Notes: generated by a model from the letters alone, not told the origin. A stretch of 48,893 nt of DNA from Psychrobacter sp. 72-O-c (GCF_904846605.1 NZ_CAJHBI010000026.1:1-48893), one strand, 5' to 3'. Shown: positions 8,065 to 17,556, counted from the first letter of the stretch. Made by a program: numbers and translations.

Positions 8065-9537
8065 TTATACCATCGTACCCCAATGACCTTGTAATTCTTG
8101 CGCCAATCTATAAGCTTCATGATCGTTCATGCCTGTAATAAAGTCTAGAATATTTAAAATGTTATGGTAAATATTATCTGATAGTACGCGCCGATGCTCA
8201 TCAAGATGCGGCTGTAGCAAGATTAACAAACGTTGCTGCTCAAACGATTTTGGCGTAGCAGTAAGTGCGGTCCATGCCAGTGGCATAAAAGCATCCAGCA
8301 ATCGATGTAAGCATTGATTGGCCATCAGCTCCATTCGTACTTTACTAGGATGATTAAATATTTGCTCACGAGCCAGCTGCTTGGCCTGCGTGATACCATT
8401 TTGTACGTTGGTATCGCAATGAGTGAATAAGCTACCCGTGAGTGTTCCTGCTAACATAGCATCAGCATTGCTAACAAAGGCATCGGTAACGGTATTGACT
8501 AGACGCATCATTGCTCGTGCCCGTAGTGATGCCAAACTTTGCCTAACAGACATCTGTGGCGACAGAGTGATAGTGTCAGGGCGCTCACCAATCAACTCAT
8601 AAAGTATACTCGCCACCTCCTTGTAACTGAGCATTCCAAGATGAATACCATCTTCTAAGTCAATTAGTGCGTAGCAAATATCATCTGCGGCCTCCAGTAA
8701 ATAAGCCAATGGATGACGAGCAAAGCCATCATGTTGTTCCGAACGGGGCAATTGTAAACAAGCAGCCAGTTGCTCGAGCTGCTCAGCTTCACTGTAAAAG
8801 CAGCCAAATTTTTGTAGTTTTTTTTGTACATTAGGCGCTGGCTGTTGTCTGTTATTATTGCCGTTTTTAGTATGAAAAAGTTCTTCATTTGTAGTATCAA
8901 CAGCAACCTCATTGCTGTGCACGGCCAGCCACGGGTACTTCATAAATGCGCCTAAGGTAGCACAAGTTAAGCGCATGCCGCCCATATCAGGGTGATGCTC
9001 ATTGCGTACTAACAGTCTAAACCCTTGTGCATTGCCTTCATAGGCTAGAACATCTAACTGCTCATTGATACTTAGATGCTGCAATACGGCCTTGCGCTCA
9101 GGATGCATAAACCAATCGCGAATCGCATATTCTCCAGCATGACCAAAAGGCGGATTACCGATATCATGGGCGAGGCAAGCGGCTTGGACAATCACACCGA
9201 CGTCTGCTGGCGTGACTCCCGCTGGCAAGCCATTTGGTAACCTATCATGTAGCTTTTCTGCGGCCATCATCCCTAATGAGCGCCCAATACAGGACACTTC
9301 CAGCGAATGGGTTAAGCGCGTATGAATACCTAATTGATTGGTCAACGGATGGACTTGGGTCTTTTGGTTAAGCTGGCGAAACGAATGTGAAAATACCAAG
9401 CGGTCGTAATCTTTATGAAAGGCGCTACGGGCGCTATCCTGAGCCGGCGCTTTCTTATCATTGCCCAAGCGCTGGGCACTAAACAATCGCGCCCAATGGT
9501 CACTAGTATTGTACGGTTTATTAAAGTTAGCGCTCAT
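8065..9537 (-). CDS. dgt: Deoxyguanosinetriphosphate triphosphohydrolase (dGTPase)
   Basis: HD-domain phosphohydrolase that cleaves dGTP to deoxyguanosine and triphosphate, tuning the dNTP pool. Metal-binding residues are visible as H77 in the RLTHSLEV motif, H124-D125 in CLAHDIGNPPFGH, and a later Asp in the EAADDICYALIDLEDG helix. The N-terminal FHKDYDRLVFSHSFRQL segment is conserved in the family. The 490 residues suit the E. coli-type Dgt (about 500). An Asn/Gln-rich stretch near residues 226-234 looks like a loop insertion. It is followed by the FabR-like regulator 97 bp downstream. Confidence 0.93.
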   Translation of the reverse strand: MSANFNKPYNTSDHWARLFSAQRLGNDKKAPAQDSARSAFHKDYDRLVFSHSFRQLNQKTQVHPLTNQLGIHTRLTHSLEVSCIGRSLGMMAAEKLHDRLPNGLPAGVTPADVGVIVQAACLAHDIGNPPFGHAGEYAIRDWFMHPERKAVLQHLSINEQLDVLAYEGNAQGFRLLVRNEHHPDMGGMRLTCATLGAFMKYPWLAVHSNEVAVDTTNEELFHTKNGNNNRQQPAPNVQKKLQKFGCFYSEAEQLEQLAACLQLPRSEQHDGFARHPLAYLLEAADDICYALIDLEDGIHLGMLSYKEVASILYELIGERPDTITLSPQMSVRQSLASLRARAMMRLVNTVTDAFVSNADAMLAGTLTGSLFTHCDTNVQNGITQAKQLAREQIFNHPSKVRMELMANQCLHRLLDAFMPLAWTALTATPKSFEQQRLLILLQPHLDEHRRVLSDNIYHNILNILDFITGMNDHEAYRLAQELQGHWGTMV

Positions 9538-9608
9538 AATTCATCTCCCATTATTCCTTGTTATTATTTTAAAAGGACAGAACCCACTATACTAAAATCA
9601 GGCGCATA

Positions 9609-9637
9609 AAAAAGCCAGCATCAAGGCTGGCTTTTAA
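9609..9637. terminator. Hairpin between ychF and dgt, bidirectional terminator
   Basis: AAAAGCCAGC and GCTGGCTTTT form a perfect 10-bp stem with a 6-nt loop and flanking A and T runs. It lies between the dgt start and the ychF stop, so it mainly ends the leftward ychF transcript. Confidence 0.8.
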
Positions 9638-9721
9638 TAATCTTATGCTAAGACCGGTAAATAAAAATCGTATCAGTAAGCTTAGTACTAAATCAAGAGT
9701 AGTATTAAGTTAATAATTCAC

Positions 9722-10813
9722 TTATACGTTGAAGCGGAAATGCATCACATCGCCATCTTGTACGATATAAGTCTTGCCTTCTAGACGTGACTTACCAGCA
9801 GTAGCAGCGCCTTTTTCACCGTTATGTTCAATAAAGTCGTCATAGGCGATAACGTCGGCACGAATAAAGCCGCGCTCAAAGTCAGTATGAATCACACCAG
9901 CCGCTTGAGGAGCAGTTGCGCCAATAGCAACAGTCCAAGCGCGTACTTCTTTAACCCCAGCGGTAAAGTAAGTCTGCATATCGAGTAAGTCATAACCGCC
10001 ACGGATGACTTGGTCAAGACCGGCCTCGAGCATACCCATATCTTCTAAAAAGTCTTTTTTATCATCTTCATCAAGCTGCGCAATTTCAGACTCGATTTGG
10101 TTGCATAGCGGAATGACAATAGACTCATCGCCAGTCGCATAGTTACGTACCGCGTCAAGGTAAGGGTTGTTCTCGAAGCCGTCTTCACTAACGTTAGCAA
10201 TATACATGGTTGGCTTAAGAGTGATCAGACCGTAGCTTCTGATAAGCTTCTTCTCATCGCTATCAATATTTGCTGCGCGTGCAGGTTGACCTTCAGCAAG
10301 TAATGGCTCAATTTTTTTGAACACATCAAGCATGGCTTGGGCGTCTTTATCGCCACCTTTGGCTTTTTTGGTCAAATTGAACACGGCACGTTCAACGGCG
10401 TCTAAATCAGCCAATGCCAATTCGGTATTGATAGTTTCGATATCATCAATGGGGCTGATGCGGCCATCGACGTGTACGACATTATCATCATCAAAACAGC
10501 GTACGACATGCGCAATGGCGTCAGTTTCACGAATGTTGGCCAGGAACTGGTTGCCCATGCCTTCACCTTTTGATGCACCGGCGACTAGGCCTGCAATATC
10601 AACGAATTCCATGGTGGTTGGCAATACGCGTTCAGGCTTGACGATATCCGCCAACTTTTTTAGGCGTAGATCGGGTACTGGCACGATACCGGTATTGGGA
10701 TCTTTGGTACAAAACGGAAAGTTTTCAGCAGCGATTCCCGCTTTGGTTAAAGCATTAAACAAGGTAGATTTACCCACGTTTGGTAGGCCGACGATGCCGC
10801 AGTTAAAACCCAT
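9722..10813 (-). CDS. ychF: Obg-like ATPase / redox-regulated GTPase-fold protein YchF
   Basis: A universally conserved P-loop ATPase of the OBG family that associates with ribosomes and modulates stress responses. Evidence: P-loop GLPNVGKST at residues 9-17, switch DIAGLV near 72-77 followed by [13 protein letters not shown], and NVSE at 207-210 in place of the usual NKxD, which is the reason YchF prefers ATP. The C-terminal TGS domain is present ([13 protein letters not shown] then [11 protein letters not shown]). The length of 363 residues is exactly typical. In Moraxellaceae it is often near pth; pth is not in this window. Confidence 0.97.
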   Translation of the reverse strand: MGFNCGIVGLPNVGKSTLFNALTKAGIAAENFPFCTKDPNTGIVPVPDLRLKKLADIVKPERVLPTTMEFVDIAGLVAGASKGEGMGNQFLANIRETDAIAHVVRCFDDDNVVHVDGRISPIDDIETINTELALADLDAVERAVFNLTKKAKGGDKDAQAMLDVFKKIEPLLAEGQPARAANIDSDEKKLIRSYGLITLKPTMYIANVSEDGFENNPYLDAVRNYATGDESIVIPLCNQIESEIAQLDEDDKKDFLEDMGMLEAGLDQVIRGGYDLLDMQTYFTAGVKEVRAWTVAIGATAPQAAGVIHTDFERGFIRADVIAYDDFIEHNGEKGAATAGKSRLEGKTYIVQDGDVMHFRFNV

Positions 10814-11167
10814 AACAGTCTCTCAATCAATTAGTATAGTGTGGAATAAATTAATATAGTGTGGAATAAAAATTGGCGCTATTGTAGCAAATTTTAGCCT
10901 AATATGGGGAGGTTGTTGGCGAATGCTAATATAGTCCGTCCATTATAAAACCGCTAAGTTATCAGTCTTCTTAACCGTTCTAATGTTTTGCTTGCCATTG
11001 GTCTTTTTACAACGAGGTGGTTTATCAATAGTGTTGCAGATTGACTGTAGCCGACTCTTAAGGCTCACCAATCACTTAAAGTCGTTTGACCTCTTATTCT
11101 TTTACATCAATTATAGGCATATCTGATGACAGCATGTTTTTTGAAACATTAACAAATAGATTTTCAA
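10814..11167. other. Intergenic region upstream of ychF, with a 20-bp tandem duplication
   Basis: This 354-bp gap between ychF and trpD holds two adjacent 20-bp units (10831-10850 and 10851-10870) that differ at one base and contain TATAGTGTGGAATAAA. Read on the minus strand, they lie 18-57 bp upstream of ychF and overlap the likely promoter, with TATACT or TATATT as -10 candidates. The rest shows no coding potential and no clear terminator for trpD. Confidence 0.6.
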
Positions 11168-12298
11168 TTAAGCCTTAGCAGCTAGCTGCTGTGTATAGGC
11201 TGCTAATGACTCAAGTTTGGCCAATGCGGAACCGTTTTGAATAACCGTTTGTGCTTGATTGACCCCATTGGGGTAATTACTGGTCAATCCTGCGGTATAA
11301 ATGGCTGCACCAGCATTGAGTGCAATCATATCGCGCGCTTTGAGTACCGAACGGTCATTGGTCTGCGCCCCTGATAAAGCCGCACGTATTAGCTCAAGGC
11401 TTTGTTCTGGTGAATCCACATCAAGTCCAATGAGCGTTTGTGATTCGATACCTGCATCTTCTGGCATTAGCTCATAAACGGATATCTCACCATCTTTTAG
11501 CTCAGCGACCGTAGTCGAGGTAGCAAGGCTAATCTCATCTAAGCCATCTTTTGCTCCAACGACCATCACGTGACGTGCGCCTAGGTTTTTCATGACTTTC
11601 GCTAGTGGTTCGCACAGTTGAGCGGTAAATACCCCAATAACTAGATTGGGCACGCCAGCAGGGTTGGTGAGGGGACCTAAGATATTAAAAATCGTTCGCG
11701 CTTTTAGCTCACGGCGTACAGGATTGGCATAACGCATGGCGCTGTGATGATTGGGCGCAAACAAAAAGCCAATGCCTTGATTTTCGATACAATCAAGCGC
11801 TTGCATCGGTGTTAGTGCTAGGCTGATACCTGCCTTCTCAAGCAAATCTGAGCTACCAGAATTAGTAGATACGCCGCGGTTGCCGTGCTTAGCGACCTGT
11901 GCGCCAGCGGCTGCCGCTACCAAAGCTGAAGCGGTAGACACATTAAATAAGTTAGCCCCATCGCCGCCCGTACCGACAATGTCGACCAAATAGTCACAAG
12001 CTTTCGGTACAATATTGGCTGCTAAATCACGCATGGCACTGGCAGAAGCTGTAATCTCATCAATAGACTCTCCCTTCATACGCAGACCGGTTAAGATAGC
12101 CCCCATCATGGCATTGCTACATTTGCCTTGCATGATGATTAGCATGACTTGATGCATCTCATCAAAGGTCAAATCGATATGCTGGAAAATTCTATCTAAA
12201 GCGCTAGTCAGCAGTTTATGAATTTGCTCATCGGAGAGCTGAGCGATATCTTCAGCGGTTTTTACGCTTTGCGCATCCTGAATATTAGTAGTGGTCAT
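11168..12298 (-). CDS. trpD: Anthranilate phosphoribosyltransferase
   Basis: Catalyses the second tryptophan-specific step, transfer of phosphoribose from PRPP to anthranilate. Signature motifs are the PRPP-binding GTGGDG at residues 109-114 and KHGNRGVS near 137-144, with the NxSTA region between them. The C-terminal alpha/beta domain includes the GAKDGLDEIS segment. The length of 376 residues includes a roughly 25-residue N-terminal extension relative to the usual 340. It follows trpG by 86 bp on the same strand, so the two are probably co-transcribed. trpC, which often comes next in relatives, is absent; a 354-bp non-coding stretch follows. Confidence 0.96.
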   Translation of the reverse strand: MTTTNIQDAQSVKTAEDIAQLSDEQIHKLLTSALDRIFQHIDLTFDEMHQVMLIIMQGKCSNAMMGAILTGLRMKGESIDEITASASAMRDLAANIVPKACDYLVDIVGTGGDGANLFNVSTASALVAAAAGAQVAKHGNRGVSTNSGSSDLLEKAGISLALTPMQALDCIENQGIGFLFAPNHHSAMRYANPVRRELKARTIFNILGPLTNPAGVPNLVIGVFTAQLCEPLAKVMKNLGARHVMVVGAKDGLDEISLATSTTVAELKDGEISVYELMPEDAGIESQTLIGLDVDSPEQSLELIRAALSGAQTNDRSVLKARDMIALNAGAAIYTAGLTSNYPNGVNQAQTVIQNGSALAKLESLAAYTQQLAAKA

Positions 12299-12384
12299 GA
12301 TGGTCTCGCTTGTTATTATATTTTTGTCTCAAAAAAATTCTATGCTAATAAGAGTAGGCTTACCAGCGCAGATTTGATAAATGA

Positions 12385-13008
12385 CTAGCCCACTTGTGGC
12401 AATTCGTCTGAGTCTAATACTGCCAAATTATGAATTCGCAAAAAGTTATTGAGCAGCTGATAGCCCGCTTCACTTAGGATAGACTCCGGATGGAACTGCA
12501 CACCCTCAATAGCAAAGCTTTTATGACGTACGCCCATGAGTTCTTCAATACTGCCATCTGCATTTTGTGTCCACGCGGTCACCTCCAAACAATCAGGCAG
12601 GGTGGCTTTATCAACCACGAGCGAATGATAGCGTGTGACTTGTGATGGATTGGGTAAATCAGCAAAGACACCTTGGCCATTGTGATAAACAGCAGACAGG
12701 CGTCCGTGCATCACTTCGCCAGCTTTGACTACGTGTCCACCAAATGCTTGTCCAATCGCCTGATGCCCTAGGCAAATACCTAAGATAGGAATGATTCCCT
12801 TAAAAGTATCAATAACCTCTAACGAGATACCCGCGCGATCAGGATCACAAGGGCCGGGGCCAATAACAATAACATCGGGGGCGAGGGTCTTAATCTGTTC
12901 GATGCTGACCTGATCATTACGCCAAACGGTGATGTCCTGCTGTAATTCACCGAAGTACTGTACAATATTGTACGTAAAGCTGTCGTAATTATCGATCATC
13001 AGAATCAT
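12385..13008 (-). CDS. trpG: Anthranilate/aminodeoxychorismate synthase glutaminase subunit
   Basis: Class I glutamine amidotransferase that supplies ammonia to TrpE, and often also to PabB for folate synthesis. The triad is C79 in GICLGHQ, and H173 and E175 in VQFHPES. The oxyanion-strand motif GPGPCDP is at 50-56. At 207 residues it is a stand-alone subunit, slightly longer than usual at the C-terminus. It is first in the trpG-trpD pair. An 8-bp perfect hairpin 36 bp upstream (13044-13066) could influence expression, but I see no Trp-rich leader peptide. trpE is not in this window. Confidence 0.94.
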   Translation of the reverse strand: MILMIDNYDSFTYNIVQYFGELQQDITVWRNDQVSIEQIKTLAPDVIVIGPGPCDPDRAGISLEVIDTFKGIIPILGICLGHQAIGQAFGGHVVKAGEVMHGRLSAVYHNGQGVFADLPNPSQVTRYHSLVVDKATLPDCLEVTAWTQNADGSIEELMGVRHKSFAIEGVQFHPESILSEAGYQLLNNFLRIHNLAVLDSDELPQVG

Positions 13009-13043
13009 TATGGTTTCAACCTCTTGTTGGCGTTATACTTTAT

Positions 13044-13066
13044 AAAGGCGCATCCATTGCGCCTTT
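13044..13066. promoter_or_regulatory. Hairpin in the trpG leader
   Basis: Perfect 8-bp arms AAAGGCGC and GCGCCTTT surround a 7-nt loop. It begins 36 bp upstream of the trpG start codon. There is no long U-run on either strand, so a regulatory hairpin or a weak terminator are both possible. Confidence 0.5.
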
Positions 13067-13124
13067 AGCTATTCAACATATGCTATTGTCATACTTTTAT
13101 TGAAGCCTGATATCTTACCATTAT

Positions 13125-13140
13125 TTTGATAGCTATCAAA
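13125..13140. promoter_or_regulatory. 16-bp perfect palindrome
   Basis: TTTGATAGCTATCAAA reads identically on both strands. It lies 117 bp upstream of trpG. It is a candidate operator; the binding protein is unknown. Confidence 0.4.
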
Positions 13141-13204
13141 TGTAGCTCCGCTACTATTCGGTGGAGGACAGAATTTTTTATTGCCTACACCAGTATTTTT
13201 GAGG

Positions 13205-13222
13205 GCAATATTATAATATTGC
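13205..13222. promoter_or_regulatory. 18-bp perfect palindrome
   Basis: GCAATATTATAATATTGC reads identically on both strands. It lies about 210 bp upstream of the sigma-54 promoter of glnA. It may be a regulator site or a small AT-rich cruciform; no factor can be named. Confidence 0.4.
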
Positions 13223-13264
13223 AAGGTTACAATGAATTAACACACACGGTTTTGAATCAATAAA

Positions 13265-13324
13265 GTGCATAAATCACTATTATGGTGCATCAACCTCAAC
13301 ATTAGCTGCCATTATTAGGTGCAT
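13265..13324 (+). promoter_or_regulatory. Three GTGCAT direct repeats, possible NtrC-type enhancer half-sites
   Basis: GTGCAT occurs at 13265-13270, 13285-13290 and 13319-13324. The last two extend to GGTGCA, the half-site of the enteric NtrC consensus (TGCACC-N5-GGTGCA). They lie 110-170 bp upstream of the sigma-54 promoter, the usual enhancer distance. No full palindromic site is present, so this is tentative. Confidence 0.3.
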
Positions 13325-13431
13325 AGTTTACAGGAGTAGCTGAGTTGACTTAATACTAAATTGCTGCACATCTGGTGTTTTTTATAGTCTTGCTGATGGT
13401 GGCCAGTTTACACGACAGCTGATATAAAAAT

Positions 13432-13448
13432 TTGGCACAGCGTTTGCA
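13432..13448 (+). promoter_or_regulatory. Sigma-54 promoter for glnA
   Basis: TTGGCAC-N5-TTGCA matches the sigma-54 (RpoN) consensus at every conserved position. The GG of the -24 element (13434) and the GC of the -12 element (13446) are 12 bp apart, as required. It reads toward glnA, giving a transcript start near 13460 and a leader of about 330 nt. Nitrogen control by NtrC is the established arrangement for glnA in proteobacteria. Confidence 0.8.
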
Positions 13449-13692
13449 ACCTTTTATTTGAATCAGTTTATCTACATAAATTCATGTCGCAATGTTTATT
13501 AGTATAAGCTTATAGCTAGAATATGACAGTTGGGCTGACAAAACAGTCATAACAATTCAGCATTTTTAGTCAGATATTGTTAAAATAGCGTCAACGTTGA
13601 CTAAGCTTATAAGAAATTTAGATGTATTTTAAGTGAATAAGTTGGCCCATAACGCTAATTAATTGCTTTAAATTATGCTGATAATAGCCATA

Positions 13693-13730
13693 ATATTTGA
13701 ATTTATGCTCAAGTAGAAAAATTCAAATAT
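13693..13730 (+). promoter_or_regulatory. 12-bp inverted repeat in the glnA leader
   Basis: ATATTTGAATTT (13693-13704) and AAATTCAAATAT (13719-13730) are perfect reverse complements with a 14-nt spacer, ending 58 bp before the glnA start. It could be an AT-rich RNA stem in the leader or an operator. Confidence 0.45.
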
Positions 13731-13788
13731 ATTAACGAACAAACAAAACTTAGATCGCAATTAAATAACAACCACTAGGGGACTATTC

Positions 13789-15198
13789 ATGTCGAATAAA
13801 TTACTAGATCTTATCAAATCATCCAATGCCAAATGGGTTGACTTTCGTTTCACTGATACTCGCGGTAAAGAACAACACATCAGCTTTCCGGCTTATACCA
13901 TTGACGAAGAAGTGATGGAAGATGGCAAAATGTTTGATGGTTCATCCATCGCTGGCTGGAAGGGCATTGAAGCGTCCGATATGATCTTGCGTCCTGATCC
14001 AGAGACCGCTTTTCTTGACCCCTTCTTTGATGCCATTACTGTTGTGGTAACTTGCGATATTATCGAACCATCGACCCTACAAGGCTATGAACGTGATCCA
14101 CGCTCTATCGCTCGCCGTGCTGAAGAATATTTAAAATCAACCGGTATCGGTGATACTGCCTACTTCGGTCCTGAGCCTGAATTCTTCGTGTTTGACGAAG
14201 TGAAGTGGTCAATTGAGATGTCAGGTGTTAGTCATAAAATTATCGCTGAAGAAGCAGCATGGTCGACTAACGAGTCTTATGAATGGGGCAATATGGCGCA
14301 TCGTCCACGCGTTAAAGGGGCTTATTTCCCAGTACCGCCGGTCGATAGCTCACAAGATATGCGCGCGGTCATGTGCGAGCGCCTAGAAGAGATTATTGGC
14401 GAAGGTTGCATTGAGGTGCATCATCATGAAGTTGCGCCTTGTCAGTCAGAAATTGGCGTTGCGTTCAACACTTTGGTACGAAAAGCTGACGAAGTACAGC
14501 AGCTAAAATATGTCGTCCATAACGTGGCGCATCAGTTCGGTAAAACAGCGACCTTTATGCCTAAGCCTATCGTTGGTGATAATGGCTCAGGTATGCATGT
14601 GCATATGTCCATCTCAAAAGATGGCCAAAACACTTTTTCTGGTGACGAATATGCGGGTCTGTCTGAGACCGCGTTATACTTCATCGGCGGTATTATCAAG
14701 CATGCACGTGCATTGAATGCGATTACTAACCCATCTACTAACAGCTACAAGCGTCTCGTACCACATTATGAAGCGCCTATTAAACTGGCATATTCTGCTT
14801 CTAACCGTTCAGCGTCTATTCGCATTCCACACGTTAGCAGCCCAAAAGCGGTTCGTATCGAAGCGCGTTTCCCTGATCCAGCAGCCAACCCATATTTAGC
14901 GTTTGCTGCATTATTGATGGCTGGCCTTGACGGTATCCAAAATAAAATGCACCCAGGCGATGCGGCTGATAAAAACTTGTATGATTTGCCACCTGAAGAA
15001 GAAGCACAAATCCCAACCGTTGCTGAAAATTTAGAAGTGGCGCTCGAAGCATTAAAAGAGGATCACGAGTTCTTGTTAAAAGGTGATGTGTTCACTAAAG
15101 ACATGCTCGAGGCATTCATTGCGCTAAAAGAAGAAGAGGTACAGCGCGTTAACGTTACTGTGCATCCGGTTGAGTTTGACTTGTACTATAGCTGCTAA
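13789..15198 (+). CDS. glnA: Type I glutamine synthetase
   Basis: Dodecameric cytosolic enzyme that makes glutamine from glutamate, ammonia and ATP. Family motifs are all present: FDGSSIAGW near residues 49-57, the substrate-binding MHVHMS near 268, the ATP-loop segment [10 protein letters not shown] and the adenylylation-site tyrosine Y398 in NLYDLPP. The last marks the GSI-beta subtype regulated by GlnE. The length of 469 residues is exactly that of E. coli GlnA. The start has a GGGGA ribosome site. It is transcribed from a sigma-54 promoter about 340 bp upstream and ends at a strong terminator. ntrB and ntrC do not follow, unlike in many relatives. Confidence 0.98.
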   Translation: MSNKLLDLIKSSNAKWVDFRFTDTRGKEQHISFPAYTIDEEVMEDGKMFDGSSIAGWKGIEASDMILRPDPETAFLDPFFDAITVVVTCDIIEPSTLQGYERDPRSIARRAEEYLKSTGIGDTAYFGPEPEFFVFDEVKWSIEMSGVSHKIIAEEAAWSTNESYEWGNMAHRPRVKGAYFPVPPVDSSQDMRAVMCERLEEIIGEGCIEVHHHEVAPCQSEIGVAFNTLVRKADEVQQLKYVVHNVAHQFGKTATFMPKPIVGDNGSGMHVHMSISKDGQNTFSGDEYAGLSETALYFIGGIIKHARALNAITNPSTNSYKRLVPHYEAPIKLAYSASNRSASIRIPHVSSPKAVRIEARFPDPAANPYLAFAALLMAGLDGIQNKMHPGDAADKNLYDLPPEEEAQIPTVAENLEVALEALKEDHEFLLKGDVFTKDMLEAFIALKEEEVQRVNVTVHPVEFDLYYSC

Positions 15199-15230
15199 TT
15201 AGTAGTTAATACGTTAGGTTGTTCTGAATA

Positions 15231-15266
15231 AAAAAACCAGTCAAGTTGATCTTGGCTGGTTTTTTA
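15231..15266 (+). terminator. Rho-independent terminator of glnA
   Basis: AAACCAGTCAAG pairs with CTTGGCTGGTTT (one T-G wobble) around a 5-nt loop and runs into six T residues. It sits 32 bp after the glnA stop codon. Confidence 0.85.
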
Positions 15267-15486
15267 TTGTGTGTGCACAGAGAAGGTTTGAGTTAGTAAG
15301 AGGTTATAGACCACGTACATTAGGCCACACAAGATAATGCTATTAATTTTTGATGGAGTTAACTCATTTATGCTTTTGTTTATCAAGTAAGCCGTGTTCA
15401 CAGCTACTACTGTTATTACCCTAAAAATACTCCATAATAGTATTATAATATTTATCAATAACACGCACTTACTAGGTTGACTGACT

Positions 15487-16245
15487 ATGCACTCACACTC
15501 ACCACTTATTCAGACAGTAATGACCATACGCAGCCATGCACAAATTAAAAATAAGATATTAGCGGGCTTATTAATTAGCACAGCCAGTCTCTATGCGCCT
15601 ATGCTTAATGCGGACCCTATTTATAAAGTCGTTGATGAGCAAACGGGTCAGGTTACCTTTACCGATCGTCCGCAAAGTTATGAGCAGCAAGCGGGCAAGC
15701 AGGTCAGTCAAACCGGTATCACGACTGATAGCAATGCAAGTACTAACACTAATAACCGCAGTGCGAGTAGTAACCCTAGTGGTGAGTCTGTGAATAATAG
15801 ACAAGTCGCACCGAAATTGACTGCGGACATTCCAGCTCTTAAAGCGGTATCGGTAAACTATCAGTTGACTATGACTGAGCCCAGTGAAGAGCGAGCTTAT
15901 CATCGTCCTGCTCAAAGTATTGTGGTAAATCTACAGCTAAACCCTGCACTGCAAGCGGGTGATAGTGTGAGTATTTACCTAGATGGTAATGAGGTGGCTC
16001 AAGGACTAAGTGCTTCGATTGCGACCGTCGACATTCTACCAGGGAAGCATAGCATCACAGCAGTGGTAAAAAATGAGACAGGTCAAATGCTTAAGCAAGT
16101 TGAACGTACGGTTTATGTGATTCAAAATACAGCGAGATTGCAAAATAATAAGAAAATCGCCCAACAGCTCTTGGCTTTTCAGCAGTTACCTTGGCATCAA
16201 AAAGTGCTGCTAAAACTGCGTCAAGACAGTACCACTAAACAGTAA
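15487..16245 (+). CDS. DUF4124 domain-containing periplasmic protein
   Basis: A 252-residue exported protein. The signal peptide is clearest if translation starts at the ATG at 15520 (MTIRSHAQ, then a hydrophobic stretch ending LNA), with cleavage before DPIYK; the upstream ATG at 15487 gives an 11-residue longer version. The segment YKVVDEQTGQVTFTDRP is the DUF4124 signature. A Thr/Ser/Asn-rich linker is followed by a beta-rich domain with SVSIYLDGNEV and ILPGKHSITAVV, resembling carbohydrate-binding or Ig-like folds. A DUF4124 gene right after glnA is a common proteobacterial neighbourhood, but its role is unknown. Confidence 0.85.
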   Translation: MHSHSPLIQTVMTIRSHAQIKNKILAGLLISTASLYAPMLNADPIYKVVDEQTGQVTFTDRPQSYEQQAGKQVSQTGITTDSNASTNTNNRSASSNPSGESVNNRQVAPKLTADIPALKAVSVNYQLTMTEPSEERAYHRPAQSIVVNLQLNPALQAGDSVSIYLDGNEVAQGLSASIATVDILPGKHSITAVVKNETGQMLKQVERTVYVIQNTARLQNNKKIAQQLLAFQQLPWHQKVLLKLRQDSTTKQ

Positions 16246-16367
16246 GTCCAGAACAAGTGCTGCAGATACTTATACAGCTATTTAAACAGTCAATTTGAAT
16301 CTCTAAGCTCAGTATTGGCTATCCTCGTATATCTTAAATGTTTAATTATTTTTAATCTCAAAAACCA

Positions 16368-16401
16368 TAAGGCCAAGCACAGTTTAAAGTGCTTGGCCTT
16401 A
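16368..16401. terminator. 13-bp perfect hairpin, terminator between convergent genes
   Basis: TAAGGCCAAGCAC and GTGCTTGGCCTTA form a perfect 13-bp stem with an 8-nt loop. It lies between the ends of the DUF4124 gene (+) and the SIMPL gene (-). Flanking T and A runs are weak, but the position fits a shared terminator. Confidence 0.7.
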
Positions 16402-16445
16402 GTAGTACATCACATTAGTAAAAGCGGGTTTAAACCGTATTAGCC

Positions 16446-17162
16446 TTATTTAGTCAGCTCAATCGTACCATTAGCCGTGACTGAGATAGTACTGTTACCA
16501 GATTCAAAGCTTTGAGAGGGCACTGACGACTCAGCCGAATCTGCTTTCATATTCATCGCACCATACATAGGGCGTGGATAGTTGCTTCCTGTGTTCAAAT
16601 TGACCGTAATGACGCGATAGCCACGTGCATCCCATGCTCGAGTTAGGTTTTTAGCTTGCTGTTGAAAGGCGCGTGAGGCATCGGTCATCAGCTTTTGCTC
16701 TAAGGCGTCTTTTTTAGCCTCTGATACCCCAAAGTTTAGATTATCCATAACTAAGGTTTCTTGCAAGTCTGCAATCAGCTGGCTGGTCGCGGCAAAGTCA
16801 GTGCTTTTGAGATCTATGTTTGCTTGTCCTGTCCAGCCAACGATTTTGTCATTTTTGTCATAGCGTGGATAGGTGCGTTGTTGTCCTGTGCTGACAGTTA
16901 CGCTAGGGTAGCGCTTGGCAATGGCCAAGGCTTTATTAACTGAGGTATTAAGATTGGTTGCTAGCGTTTTGGCATTAGTGGCTTGTAGCTTTTTATATAA
17001 ACTGGCGCGTACCTCATCGTTTGCTACCTCCTCTTTTACTTCTGTTTGAAAGCTTAATTGATCATAACCGCTAGGCTCAGCATGTGCCGTGCCCATCATA
17101 GCCGTCAATAGACACGCGGCGCTAGTAGCAACAGCGGCTTTATTAAGTAAAGTGTTCTTCAT
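16446..17162 (-). CDS. SIMPL (DUF541) domain-containing periplasmic protein
   Basis: A 238-residue exported protein. The signal peptide runs to A28 (motif GTAHA/EP), so it acts in the periplasm or outer membrane. The rest matches the SIMPL/DUF541 fold: an N-terminal strand FQTEVKEEVANDEV, the alternating helix KALAIAKRYPSVTVSTG, then GWTGQANIDLKSTDF and the C-terminal ISVTANGTIEL strand. The family includes BP26/OMP28 and E. coli YggE, linked to oxidative stress, but the biochemical function is not defined. A TCTCC complement (GGAGA) gives a ribosome site before the start. It is monocistronic. Confidence 0.88.
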   Translation of the reverse strand: MKNTLLNKAAVATSAACLLTAMMGTAHAEPSGYDQLSFQTEVKEEVANDEVRASLYKKLQATNAKTLATNLNTSVNKALAIAKRYPSVTVSTGQQRTYPRYDKNDKIVGWTGQANIDLKSTDFAATSQLIADLQETLVMDNLNFGVSEAKKDALEQKLMTDASRAFQQQAKNLTRAWDARGYRVITVNLNTGSNYPRPMYGAMNMKADSAESSVPSQSFESGNSTISVTANGTIELTK

Positions 17163-17409
17163 AATATCTCCTAAGAAAAATTTGTAATAACAAGGTTAGA
17201 CTAATAGTAAAAATCTGTCATATGTTAGCTGATGACGTTACGTTTTTTTAGTTGGGTAACAGACAGTATATCTAACATATTTATTTAAAATAGCAAAATA
17301 TACACGATATGCTGTAAGGGTTTTGTCACTATACTCTTGTTGTCTTGAGCTTGTGATTAATAGAATTGGCTATCAGAGCAACTAAATATCCTTTATCTTA
17401 CGATATGGG

Positions 17410-17437
17410 TTGTAATACTGAGAAATTCTTGTATAAT
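17410..17437 (+). promoter_or_regulatory. Sigma-70 promoter of the 4.5S RNA gene
   Basis: TTGTAA (17410-17415), 16 bp, then a perfect TATAAT (17432-17437). The predicted start at about 17445 coincides with the beginning of the SRP RNA. Confidence 0.75.
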
Positions 17438-17445
17438 TTGCAACT

Positions 17446-17556
<111 letters not shown>

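Larger units (their letters stand above)
13009..13788. other. 780-bp trpG/glnA divergent intergenic region, rich in palindromes
   Basis: No ORF with coding character is visible. The region holds five separate dyads: a hairpin at 13044-13066, a 16-bp palindrome at 13125-13140, an 18-bp palindrome at 13205-13222, a 12-bp palindrome at 13590-13601 and a 12-bp inverted repeat at 13693-13730. It also holds three GTGCAT direct repeats (13265, 13285, 13319) and a sigma-54 promoter at 13432-13448. It must serve both trpG (left) and glnA (right). Confidence 0.7.
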
